64,000 bases of DNA from the NCBI GenBank assembly GCA_037577475.1, contig CM075206.1, positions 9,023,459-9,087,458 on the forward strand, given 5' to 3'. This document shows, in pieces, positions 22,808-64,000 of the stretch. The DNA comes from Chaunax sp. Z400. Lineage: Eukaryota > Chordata > Actinopteri > Lophiiformes > Chaunacidae. The notes beneath the pieces are model-generated. The model had not been told where the DNA came from. It was given only the letters and a program-made list of their open reading frames with translations, and searched no databases. Position numbers and translations under genes: made by a program. The first letter of the stretch is position 1, and each line of letters begins with the position of its first letter.

Positions 22808-24662
22808 ATTGGTGAGCAAGGAGGAAAAGGAATATTTTTAAATTTAATAATTATAAAAAAATATATAAAACATGTAAGTAAAATAACTTCAAGTGGCTTT
22901 ATAGTAATAGTTAGAAGTATAAATAAATGTATTCATTATAGAGCAAATGTTACACCATATTATCCTTCTATCTATCTATCCTATCCTGAAAAGCTAAAAT
23001 GTGGTGCTATAGAGTTATTAAGTAGCCAAGGTGGAAATAATCATGTGAAGTACTTCAGCTTTGCAGTTAAATAGCCTTAAGAACTTGAGTACGTATATCT
23101 GGGTAGAGAACTACACAATATACTGAATGTCATGCTAAAACATGCCTACTTTAAATCTCTAGTCTAACCTATACTTCAAGCACTCAGGATTCTTTAACAG
23201 ATGGTTGGTCTAACCCATCGCAATATTTTACATCACTGTTGTGCCCCTACTTATTTTTTAAATATATGGAACTTTAGCATTTATGATTCAATTGGAACCA
23301 CACAATGTTTCCTCCAAAAGTAGTCACCCCGAGGTAATGCTGCAAGATATGCGCAAAGGAGCGAGCGTCTGGCAACTCCACTAGATGGCACTGTCATTAT
23401 GTAAATCCTGCAGTTGTGAGTAAAGAGGGATGCCTGCTGGTGCAGCGCCAAACTATGCGCCAAACTACCAAAAGTTTCAGGTACTGTACTTTTCACCAGA
23501 AGATGCCAGACAGGCAATCAGCAAAGAGCAGATTAAAAAGGTTAAACCGAAGTTTGGGGTAATTGTTACAATGACTTTCTCTACGTCAAGGCAGCAACAA
23601 TATTTGACCGGAAAAATCTGCTTGATTATAAAATAAAAGCACGTTTTAAGTTATATTTAAGCTAAACAAATGAAAACAAAAACGCTCAACAGCATAATTG
23701 ATAGCGAATAAAGATAAAACCGAATACTCAAAGGACTAAATATAGACAAGATCTGGTTGTGTCTTAAATTGGCAAAATTTTTGAACTCTGGATACCGATG
23801 GTCTCAGTTGTCCATATAATGAATAGTTTTAATTGTTTTCATATTCAATTTTGTACTTTACGTAATAAAAAAGTTATCCACAAATCTGCAACCTATACTG
23901 TAAATTCTGCGTTATGGTTTTATTTTAAAAGTTTCAACCAGAAGTTATAGTTTACTCTTTGCATCTTCACACCAGTGAATCCAACGGTTTCTTGCTCGTG
24001 CAAAGGTGGACGTGAGTTTGAATCGGACTTTTTACACGCCTCTCTCTGACGCAAAGTAGGATAGACTCTGCGCGCTTCAGTTCAATCAGGCTAGACTTAC
24101 TCAGACTTGGTTGCCTGTCTTCTGGTGCTCAACAATGCAGATCAAGCCACAGAAGTTTGAAAAGTTAAATTTGCGCACAGGGCTGGCGGCGAGGGGTCTC
24201 GGCAGTGACAACAGGATGGATCAGGCTACAAGCGTTGGTTTCTCTGCACCCCTGCGGAGAGTCATTTGAAGAGTCAGAGAGAGAGATAAACAGCCTAGCT
24301 GCGGTGCCTGATGAGATCATTTAGTCCTGGATTAAGCACGAGCTCTTAACTGGATTAACAGTCAAATTTATGGCTATATAGTTTCTGTGACAATTTTACT
24401 TCCAACAGCATCTATAAAGTATTTTGTTTTGTACAACTCTTGGATAATCACGCACCCTACGGAGTCACTTTTGGAGAATTACGCACGGGATTCATTTAAC
24501 AAATGACAGCTTCTTTTGCTCTCTCATTTCATGCCCTCTGCTCCCTGTATCCTATCGAGCCACCTTATCACTCCCCTCACCAAGTTAGGTAGACTTATGG
24601 AGTTAAAGCCGCTGTGTCTCTTTCAGTGCGCTATCATGCGGCCGAGGGCCACCTGGCCGAGG
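22808..24662. other. Divergent intergenic region and shisa2 5'UTR
   Basis: This region separates the divergent spice1 and shisa2 genes. The first half is AT-rich. A CTCF-consensus site lies at 23378-23390. The shisa2 promoter and 5'UTR probably lie within about 24000-24660, but no TATA box or start site could be fixed. Several ATGs occur upstream of the shisa2 start. Confidence 0.5.
23378..23390 (+). promoter_or_regulatory. CTCF consensus site
   Basis: CCACTAGATGGCA fits the vertebrate CTCF core CCASYAGRKGGCR at every position. It lies between two divergently transcribed genes, a place where an insulator would be plausible. Confidence 0.6.
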
Positions 24663-24966
24663 ATGTGGGGAGGAGGTTTACCGATGTATGTCACCGTGAT
24701 TGTGACTCTACTCCTGGTCATTATTGACGTGAAAGCCAGCGGGGAGTATTGCCACGGCTGGCAAGACAACCAGGGTGTGTGGAAAGAAGGGTTCCAGTGC
24801 CCGGAGAAGATCGACGGAGAGGACGCGATCATCTGTTGCGGGAAATGCGAGCTGCGTTACTGCTGCTCCAGCACGGACGCACGGCTGGATCAGGGCAGCT
24901 GCGATAACGACCGTCAGGCTCAGCAGCCCGGGACAGAGAGCAAGGAGGACAAGGACTCCGATGCAG
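24663..24966 (+). CDS. shisa2: shisa2 exon 1
   Basis: Codes for the signal peptide and Cys-rich ectodomain and ends in phase 1 before GTATAAG. The frame stays open upstream to 24516, but those residues have no family counterpart. Confidence 0.95.
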
Positions 24967-27900
24967 GTATAAGAGCATAGCTTCTACTGTTTCAATAACT
25001 TTCACCACACATATTGTGTCTGTTGATAATCATGATCAGTCATCATTACTAATGTTAATAACAAAAGGCATCGCAAATAGGACAAAAACAATGAAAAAAA
25101 GGGGTTCATACGAGAATAATGCACAACAAATAAGATTTTGATTGATTCTTGTGGCATGAATGTTGATGGGGCGTTTTGGAGTATGGGGACTGTCACAATA
25201 AAATAAAAATGAAATCCCTCTTTAACTTAATTGAAAGTACTTATAAATAAATATAAATGCTAAGTGTGTTGACGCCATGCCCAGGGCGCATGCACAGGAT
25301 GTTATAGTAAATTGCAGACCCATTACAAGGTTCGGTTTCCTCTCATAAACCCAACAGTCTCACAGTATCTCCCTGTTAAGAGGTTCATCTGCTGCCCGCC
25401 CCGGTTGGCAACGACAGCTGCACATGCAGGAGACAGCAGCAAACTCTTCCAAAACCTGTTAACTGCACTCACAAATGGCAAACTGTGCCGTGCTGCACTT
25501 ATAAATAGACGTGTTTGTTCTGGCCTGTGACAGTGCAAGAGGCTCAGATCACGCTGTCCCCACGGGGATCAAGTTTGGACCTGACCGGATCCTCGACAGT
25601 GGCTCACCAAAGGCGCTGACAGCCCTGCACATAAAAAATACAAATTGCGTTATGTATCATTTCCTACCACACTCGTGGTGTCCCTTTCCCATCATGAAGC
25701 TCCACATGTAATCACCCCCAATACCCTCTCTAGTGTATGTGGACTTTCAAGGAATTCACACTGACCTGTTCAAAACAAGACATTCATACATATGCACGGA
25801 ATCATTTAAGTAAGGCGTCATTATCAAAATCTGGGGCAAAATACAACAGATATGTTTCAATGTACTTGGTGTCTTATTTAACAATACAAACGTCTAATTC
25901 CACCCTGGCTCCCCATTCATCTTGCTTAAATTCTTATAAATTAATCTACCATAAAGTCCTTGAGGCTTCGTCAAATCTTAGATAGAAGATCAACAAGGAG
26001 ATAACTGCAGTCCAGAAATATAGAGCAAATGTTGGACATCAGAGAAAATGGCACCAAAGGCTTACTTCATGTTTCCCTTGAGGACATTATGCCCTGTTTT
26101 AGACCTCCAACTATAATCTGTCATTTGTTGAGACTATCATGCCTTATCACTGCAGAAAGAGGTATATACATTTCGTTCTGTGGCCTCCAGCCAAAAAACT
26201 TCAAGAAAAGCTGTTTTTTTTCTTTTTTCATACAAGGCCGAGTTCTGTTTGCGTATTTCATTCATTTTTCATATTCCTGCAGCGTATTAATCATCCAGGG
26301 AAAGATACATGCTGTGATGTCAATGGATAACAGGCAGGAAATTATTAATGTGCTCAACATGAAGGAACATATGGTATTTAGGAACAGGAGAATGCCCGTG
26401 GGATAGCTGCAGGAGATGAGGGAGAGTCCAGCCAGCACAGCCACAAAGACTGTGCCCAAAACAAGAGCTTAAGAGAAGGGGCTGCTGTTACAGCGGCATG
26501 GCTGCCACAGCTCAACTGCAGCAACAGGTGTGGAAGAGTGACAGGGAACAATAGGAGGGTAGTAAGAGAGAATATTTTTGAAATATCGTAGACAGTTTCC
26601 AGAGGTTGAGAAAAAGTGAGGACAGTTTTCAAGTTTTGATTCAGTGGTGGAAAGTAACTAAGTATATTTACTCAAGTTCTCTACAAGGATGAGGTACTTA
26701 ATATATTTGTTATTTTATACTTCTAATGTTGTATTTTTTACTCCACTACATTTATTTGACCCAAAATATTTACACAAATTTGTCCATTAAAATTTAGTTC
26801 TTAGTCCTATGGATGGGAATGTTGGACGATTGACCCACAACTTTGGTCCAGACTGAAATATCTCAACAACTATTGGATATAATCCCATAAAATCTGATAT
26901 AGACATTCAACCTCCCCAGAGGATGAATGTCCACCGTCACCCACAAGTCTCCCGCAAAGTCTCCCACAAGCCCAGATGCCATCAGGATAGTGTAACTACC
27001 AAGGGATTGAATCATCTAGTCCTAGGAAGAACATAAAATTTGATACAGACATTCGCCCTCCCCAGAGGATGAATCACAATGACTTTGGTGATTTGTTTTT
27101 TCATCTAGTGCCTGAAGCAGGTTTTGAGGTTTTTAGTGAAATATCTCAGCAGCTGTTGGATTTGCTTTGATTTTTAGTGCAGTCATTAATTTTACCCACA
27201 GGATGAAATGTAATATTATAACTTTTATTCAGTTTTGTCCAATACTTTGGTTTATATAACCTAAAATCTAATGACCTTCACATCAGCCCTAGCAGTACTT
27301 GTGGTGCTAAGGATCAAATGTTGGCATGTAGCTGATAAATATGGTAAACTACCATCTGAACATCAGCATGCTTAAGTTAGAATTTAGCTTAAAGCAACAT
27401 TTTACATTGCACAGTCTCACAACGTCGCTAAGGCTGAAGACTCTTAGACTTGCTGCTCAAGACCTCCGAGATTTATTTTGTGACCTTTAGGAAGGCGCCC
27501 ACTAACCATCCACGTATAGTAACAACTATTTCAGCAGTAAATTAGTAAGGATCTAATGATGTCCTATATAATTGTTCTGCATAATAAGTTTTTTGATACT
27601 TTTTTACATTTGATACTTCAAGGAAATTCTACAGATAATACATCTGTGCTATTACTTATACTATAATGGTATTTGTACTTAGGTAAAGGATCTGAGTGCT
27701 TCTTCCACCACTGTATTTGCTGAACTTTAAGTGGGGCTTTTCCCCCTGCGTTACTGATTTACAGCAGTGAAAGTAAGGAAGAAGTAACACAAGACAAACG
27801 TTTTTGCACTTACTAATCCTCATCATCCATTCAGAAAAAGGGAGTGGAAGCTGAGATGCTGACGTGTAGACCATATAAGTGCAGGAAAAGAGGGCAGCCA

Positions 27901-29892
27901 TCGGCTCCCCTGGACATTTCTGTGCGTGTAACTTATATGTGTGTTTCCATAACAGAGTTCCTGTTGAAACCTGTTTACAGCAGGGTGTTTAGCTGTGAGG
28001 TACACTAACCTCTGAAGCTGACAAAGGGAATGGGTGAAGGTCCCGGCTCATTTCATAGCATGGCCTCCTCTGCCGCTGGCCTATGTCTTTTGTCACCTGG
28101 ACCTCCAACCTCAGCCAATGAATGTCCTCCAGCTCTTAACAGCTTTCAGGCAGTAATCCTTTTTAATACCCTGCTACTTTTGATGAGCATTTTGAAAAGT
28201 TTCTCAAGGCCGTATGGATATATTTCAAAGACACAAAAGGAAACTGGAGCCAGTTGCCACCTCTCTCTCTTTGGCATACAGTTACACCTCATAACACATG
28301 GGCATATTCAAAGTTGAAAATAACTACACCCTGTGGGAACAATAAAACACGACCAATCACTTATAATGTAACACGGTCATTATTGTGTTTGTAAGGTGTT
28401 TGTGTGAGCGAGCATGGGAATGAACAAGTCAAGGAAAGTACCTCAGACGTGAACCTATCGCCTGTCAAACTGCAGTCTGCCAAACACTTTCACTCTGCCT
28501 TCATTTTTTTGGCAGAAAGGATGCAGTTAGAAGGAAAAAAAAAATAAGAAAAGTCATTTCAAGGTTATTATTGGAGCTTGTCCTGCTCACTGGAGGTGAG
28601 ATCTTCACACATGAATATATATAGATCTATAAAAGACCTGTTTAATAATGCATCTGTTATTTGATTCGGCAAATCTCGCTGATTGGTGGGGCTGTGAGGG
28701 TGCTTTCTTTCAAGTCTGAATTGCTTTTTTAAACAAAAGAAAGAATAGCTCTGCAAAAAGGAATCCGCTCACTCCTTTGATTTAAAGATTGACTGTCCTC
28801 CCAAGATTTGACTAACCTCCCATTCAGCTACATTAAATCATTCGACTCTAAAACCCTTCTTTAAGGCGAAGCCAAGTACTGCAGTCATAGGGTTAGTCAT
28901 AAATAGCTGAAGAAAAAAGAATGGTCACAAATATCTGCTGGCAGCCAGCCTTAAGAATGTCGCCCATGCGCACACACACACAGGTCTGCAGGGTCGAGGA
29001 GGCTGAGGACACAGCAGGGTGCTAAGGATTAAAACAGATCAAAACAAAGTTAATAACTGCTAATGAGAGCCTGGACTCCCTGGGGACCAAATCCCTGTGT
29101 ACCTCTCATTCTTCTACTCATGTCCAAACACTTCTTTGCTCAGTCTTTTGTTTCACCGTCTTAACCAATCTCCACTCACATGTAAGAGCTTTGCCTGTGC
29201 AGAGATGTAGTGTGTCTGAGTGTGTGACAGCATGTCTTTTTGAAGTTTAATGTTCAACTCAAAAGCAGGTCTCATATCTGTTTTTCCTAATGTGACTGTC
29301 TTTTTCTTCACTGTCTGCAGTGCCCATCTATGTGCCGTTCCTGATTGTGGGATCTGTGTTTGTAGCTTTCATCCTGGTGGGCTCTGTGATTGCTGTGTGC
29401 TGCTGCCGCTGCCTCCGGCCCAAACAGGAACTGTCATCAGGAGGTGCGACAGGAGGCGGGGCCAGTAGTGGTCGACTCCTGGAAACCATCCCCATGATGT
29501 CCAGTGCGGGAACGTCCAGAGGTTCATCGTCCCGTCAGTCCAGCACGGCCACCTCATCCAGCTCATCCGCCCCGCCTGCCGCACCCCGCCCTGCTCCCCC
29601 TCCCATCCTGCGTGCTCAGGCTTCCTGCTGCCTGCCCCCTGATGCCAGCGTCTTTGTCAACATGCCCACTAACTTCTCCGTACTCAACTGCCAGCAGGCG
29701 ACGCAAATCATGCCTCACCAGGGACAGTTTCTACACCCGCAGTACATCGGCTACGCCCACTCTGTGTCCCATGCCCCAGCTTTTCTGGACCCCACTCAAG
29801 GAGGATACAGACCCCTCCAGTCACCCTGCCCTCCTCCCACCAGTGGCTCCAGTGTCACCAGTGACCAGAAATTCCCTCCAGTGACTGTGTGA
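24663..29892 (+). CDS. shisa2: Shisa family member 2, complete gene
   Basis: This is a single-pass ER/membrane protein. Shisa proteins are known to retain FGF and Wnt (Frizzled) receptors in the ER and so dampen both signals during somite and head development. Two exons give 291 aa; human SHISA2 is 295. Signal peptide is about residues 1-25. The ectodomain has eight Cys (30, 46, 58, 59, 62, 67, 68, 80), with GEYCHGW and ARLDQGSCDNDRQ motifs. The TM is about 104-127, followed by CCCRCLRPKQ, a Ser/Pro-rich tail, VNMPTNFSVLNCQQATQI and a C-terminal VTV. These motifs match SHISA2 rather than SHISA3. The start is set at MWGGG because human SHISA2 also begins MWGG. An in-frame ATG at 24636 would add nine residues. 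Confidence 0.97.
24967..29320 (+). other. shisa2: shisa2 intron (4.35 kb)
   Basis: The only intron of the gene, with a GTATAA donor and a TTCACTGTCTGCAG acceptor. It contains the nested transposon block 26642-27713. The rest shows no exon. A GC-balanced patch at 25370-25460 may be regulatory. No small RNA hairpin was recognised. Confidence 0.9.
26642..27713. mobile_element. hAT-like element with nested repeat
   Basis: The left end CAGTGGTGGAAAGTAAC (from 26642) and right end CTTCTTCCACCACTG (to 27713) are inverted. Such ends recall hAT-type non-autonomous elements frequent in fish. The interior (about 26810-27380) holds a different repeat with two diverged copies of a 'GAAATATCTCAACAACTATT'-type unit, so one element appears inserted in another. 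No transposase frame is present. Flanking 8-bp duplications are not clear. Confidence 0.55.
29321..29892 (+). CDS. shisa2: shisa2 exon 2
   Basis: Codes for VPIYVPFLIVGSVFVAFILV (transmembrane), the membrane-proximal CCCRC cluster, the Ser-rich GSSSRQSST stretch, a proline-rich stretch and the conserved end ...KFPPVTV, then TGA at 29890-29892. Confidence 0.97.
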
Positions 29893-31385
29893 TGACAGGC
29901 CAACCTGCAGACCACTCTGCCACTTTGTTTTTACGGTTAACCTGTGAGGGCTGTGTCAGGGACCTTTGGGAGAGCGCTGCCAGAGTGGAAATAGAAAGGC
30001 AGGGAGTCAGACTCGCATGAAGGACTCATAACACTGTTGAGGCAGCAGGGTCTACTCTGCTATTGTGTGTGATGTGTGTCTGTTTAGTGTGTCATATGCT
30101 ATCTTGGCATGTTTAAATGAGCCAAGCTCAGTCTATTATGGGGTAAGATGGATGCATGTCTTGATGCAAAGGCAAAACTGTATAATTAAACAGCCCAGAT
30201 GGGCGATAATGCACAGGTAACGACAGCCTGCAGATCAAATAAAGACTGTGCATGTGTCTGCATGTATGTGTATGAATGGGGAACACATTTGTTGGTTGGC
30301 CTATATGAGCTGGAATGAGTGATGACTGGATGATTTATAGCAGTCAACTTTATGAAAAATGGATACTCAATCAAAAAAAAACAAAAAAACGACCACATGC
30401 TGTGTTTATGCCATGTGCACATCTGCACTTGTAAATGGTTGGGAATGGTTTATACAATACAATATACTTATGTTTGTTTGTGTTGAAAGTATGGGAAAAG
30501 ATATTTTTCTGTATGTGTGCGAGTCAGTGTGAAGTGTGGAGTTGGGAGTAAATGTGAGTGATCTGTGTGTAATGGGAAATGCACGTGGTGTGATGTGAAA
30601 GGCAGTCGCAATCTCCCTGTAGACCATTTAAATTCAAATGAAGTGAACACAGGACATGAACTGTGACGCTCCACCCGACTATACAACGCCTGCCACTCAA
30701 AAGGACAAAAAAAAAAACACACAAATACACACCAAAAAAAACTGCCTTAAGTGGAAAGACAGAACCCCTCAAAATAAAAAATAAAAAAATTCATACAAGG
30801 CTGGCAGTAAATGTACCTGAAAAGTGTGCGTGTGTCTCAGAGAAGTCAGAGGCAGCTCTCGAATGATTGTGGAATTAATTATACAGTGAAAACCCTGCCA
30901 TCTGCCCCCTTTACTTCACTCCTGTGAGAGGTGTGTGTGTGTATGTGTTTGTGTATTTAACACTCCCCACGGTTCAGTGTACTAGCAGAGGACATGGGCA
31001 GCTCCAGGGCTACTTTGAGTCATTATTTTCCACTTAAGATGGGCACAGAAATGGTGGTTAAACTAAAGAATGAGTGTAAGTTGCATTTTTTCAGCCGTTC
31101 TTTGTCCTGTTGTGCAGCTGGGTCACTGGTAACTCAGTAACATGCAACTTGAGGAATGTGCTGCTCCACTAAGCGTGCAGTCTGAGATGTCCCACAGAAC
31201 TGAAACCAGTATGTTTGTGTACCTCATCTGTACTCTGAGCGCAACGTCTATAAGATCCGGTCGTCAACTTGTGTCGGATAAAAAAAATAATCTGTAAAAT
31301 TATGTATGAAATTGGTGCAATTTGATGCAGGAATGGCATTTTTCATATGGATTCTAAAAAAATAAACTTTTAAACAGAAAAGGTG
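29893..31385 (+). other. shisa2: shisa2 3' untranslated region
   Basis: Non-coding sequence from the stop to just past AATAAA at 31361-31366. An earlier AATAAA at about 30239-30244 could give a shorter form. The length is inferred from the hexamer only. Confidence 0.6.
31361..31366 (+). promoter_or_regulatory. shisa2: Candidate shisa2 poly(A) signal
   Basis: Canonical AATAAA followed within about 25 nt by GT-rich sequence (AGGTGTGTTCTGAG), the usual cleavage-site context. Confidence 0.6.
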
Positions 31386-32977
31386 TGTTCTGAGAGTTTG
31401 TGTGTGTTTGCAGCATGTTATCATCCTCTATTGTCCCAAACATACAAAAAGCAATACTTTATCATTTTTTTGCTGCCTCTTTGGATAAGTGATATTTACA
31501 TACGACACACTTGGAAATGTGGTTAACAAAAAACAAATGTGTAGTGAGTGGGTTTTGCACAAAGAGCTGCTTCTGAAATTCCCCTCTAAAGACAAACACT
31601 CTCGTTCTTAAACACTAATTACACCCATTCGCAGACAGGTATGCCACCCACAGAGGACAGAATGAATACCAACACATCACCCAACACCAGAGAGGAGGAA
31701 CAATGACTCACAACAATGGACAGTTTCAAACTACAGCTATGTGGAGGTGTAGTTTTGGCAGGCTCCTCTAGAAACTCAGCTGTAGTAATGTGGAAAGCCG
31801 AGAAGACCATTGGGGAGTCACTGGGGGAGGAAAGCATAAATGGCTGCCTGGCTCCTGCTCAGCCGTGGCCCAATGGATTCTCCATACTGGAGCAGCTGTA
31901 GTCAGATTGGTTCTGGGCCGCATCCAGGAAGGTGGGTGGGAACCAGTTTAACTCCAGTTGCTGGGGGGTGGGGAGCATTAATCGGCTAATGGTCTGTATA
32001 CTCTGACTCTCCTGAGATTAAAGAGGGAGCGTGGGAGAGATGTGATTCTGGTAATTTATGAAATCATATGTATCAAGTACAAATCAATCATTTTAAGCTT
32101 AAAATGTAAACCAAACTCCTCCCTCTGAGTGGACAGCTTACGAAGAAATAGACAGAGACAGACGCTTAGTCAGGCCATGGATTGATTAGATTTAATGATT
32201 AGGACTCAGATGGACAACCCCTTCTTCCACCCTTTCAGTATTGCATTCATGAACCAGAATTTCCTCAACACAGAGCACACAGACAATTGGACCCTACATT
32301 CAGACAAATCCCAGAGCCAGAAAAACATATGATCCAGGCAAATTCCCCAATCAGATCCCTTCAGTATGGATGCCTATTAGTACTAGTTCAAGTAAAATAT
32401 TCCCTCTAAAACATGTCTCGGCATATGAGTACAAAAACAATTAATGACAAGAGAAAAAATATATAAACACATAACCATTAATGTCCACCTTAATAAAAAA
32501 TAGAGAAGAAACAGTCCGGTAAAGAGCGGAAATCCGACAAAACTGAAGAATGAATGCAGGCTTGCTGCTTTTTTTGTGAGCTGACGATGCTAAACAGGCG
32601 ACATTAGGAATTATGGGAGTGGTTAGAAACAACAGGAAACAAAGATGATTTTTTTTCTTTAAAGAGAGAGATGTGCTGCAGAGGAGGAGGGAAGTGGAGG
32701 CTGCAGACAGGCAGGGAGATGGAGATGATAGGAAGGGAGAAATGAGGGAAGAGATAAGACAGAGGAGGTTATAGTGGGGTTGGAGGCGTTGCAGCAGGGT
32801 GGCGGTGGTCCAGTTTGGCATGAGCGTTCTGCCTCAGTGGCATCTCAGTGCTGTTTGGCAGTGAGGCGATGGGACAAGAAATGTGGGGAGCCTGTAGCCG
32901 GGTGCAAAGCTCCGGTGGTCCTTAATAGTTGATTCCGTCCCTCCCTTTTTAAAGGAATTCACCAACGCATGTGTGTG
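31386..32977. other. Intergenic between convergent genes
   Basis: This lies between the 3' ends of shisa2 and atp8a2. No gene was recognised. A purine-rich tract spans about 32655-32770. Confidence 0.55.
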
Positions 32978-32983
32978 TTTATT
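32978..32983 (-). promoter_or_regulatory. atp8a2: Candidate atp8a2 poly(A) signal
   Basis: The minus strand reads AATAAA about 630 nt beyond the stop codon, the first canonical hexamer found downstream. Confidence 0.45.
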
Positions 32984-33166
32984 TTGACATCCCCTTCCCA
33001 TCCTGCATCAGCATCTGATGACAGATCAGCTAAATCCACCTCACGAGAGATGAGAAGGAACTGTCAAAGCTATTACACGTGGGATTGACACACACATACA
33101 CAAACACAGGAGCCCAAAGCTTGCAGACCTACATGCACAGGCAGATACGGACACACTCGAATGAAT

Positions 33167-33270
<104 letters not shown>

Positions 33271-33615
33271 GTGCGCACACACACAATGACAGGAGGCAAA
33301 CCCAGCCTGTGGGGTATACAGATAAGAGCAGCAGTCTCTGAGTTTGACTTGTCATGTCTGTGCGTGGATACGATCGCAGAATGTTTATTCCATAAAGTCA
33401 ACCTGGTCCCTTTCTCTAAAGTCAGTACTCCATGCGCCGGCGACATCCTTCACGCCTGACGGTGACCCCCATCCCCAGCGAGGGGTGACGTCATAGTTCC
33501 AGTAAGGCCACAGCAGGGGTCAGTCAACCGGCATGAGGGTGTCACGCGAATCTGTCTCCACTGTTGCCTTGACAACCGTTGCCACAATGAGTCGAAACCT
33601 TGGACAGGTGTGAGG

Positions 33616-63853
<30,238 letters not shown>

Positions 63854-64000
63854 CTGTGGAGAAGAGACAAAGTTCCATCAAAAAATTGTAGTGCTTAAAA
63901 TGATTAATCCATCAATCGACACAAAATTGGTGATTCACAATTTAGATTATTGAATAATAGATAAAGGACTTATCTTTTTAATAATTATGGTTACAGCTTT
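63854..64000 (-). other. atp8a2: atp8a2 intron running off the right edge
   Basis: AT-rich intronic DNA upstream of the acceptor CTTCTCCACAG. No further exon fits before the window ends. Confidence 0.8.

Noticed and set aside
22650..22841. 63-aa plus-strand open frame over the spice1 promoter
   Set aside because: It overlaps the ETS and ZNF143-type promoter sites in antisense and has no match.
29504..29884. 126-aa frame inside shisa2 exon 2
   Set aside because: It is an alternative-frame shadow of the GC-rich, proline-rich shisa2 tail.

Overview
The window is nuclear DNA from a ray-finned fish, most likely a percomorph teleost. The evidence is vertebrate-type split genes with short introns, many long (CA)n/(GT)n microsatellites, and interspersed repeats I recognise as common in teleost genomes. 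No prokaryotic, plasmid, phage or viral genes and no CRISPR array were seen. Gene models were built by hand: I translated exons, checked that splice sites and phases join, and compared them with vertebrate proteins recalled from memory. No database search was run.

Layout. 1-16.65 kb has no recognisable gene. It holds low-complexity tracts, microsatellites, two old transposon relics (about 5.13-5.73 and 9.15-9.79 kb) and stretches that look like conserved regulatory DNA, the best at 3.34-3.76 kb with two perfect hairpins. 16.73-22.43 kb, minus strand, is a complete 17-coding-exon spice1 (spindle and centriole-associated protein 1; 766 aa). Its promoter near 22.7-22.8 kb carries ETS-like and ZNF143-like sites. 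22.8-24.66 kb separates two divergent genes and contains an exact CTCF-consensus match. 24.66-29.89 kb, plus strand, is the two-exon shisa2 (291 aa), with a long 3'UTR to about 31.4 kb. 33.6-63.85 kb, minus strand, is the 3' part of atp8a2, a P4-ATPase lipid flippase. It has 29 visible coding exons giving 994 aa in one frame from the actuator-domain DGET motif to the stop; the 5' exons lie beyond the right edge.

Gene relations. shisa2 and atp8a2 converge tail to tail, as SHISA2 and ATP8A2 do on human chromosome 13, which supports both names. spice1 lies on a different human chromosome (3), so its position here marks a lineage-specific arrangement. The three proteins work in unrelated processes (centriole duplication and spindle assembly; Wnt/FGF receptor maturation in the ER; phosphatidylserine flipping), so no operon-like cooperation is implied.

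The points most worth a second look are a stopless 84-nt in-frame intron in spice1, a GC-AG intron in atp8a2, a (TG)n 3' splice site in atp8a2, an ATP8A1-like C-terminal tail on atp8a2, the CTCF site between the divergent genes, and the hairpin pair in the left flank. I found no convincing undescribed system.
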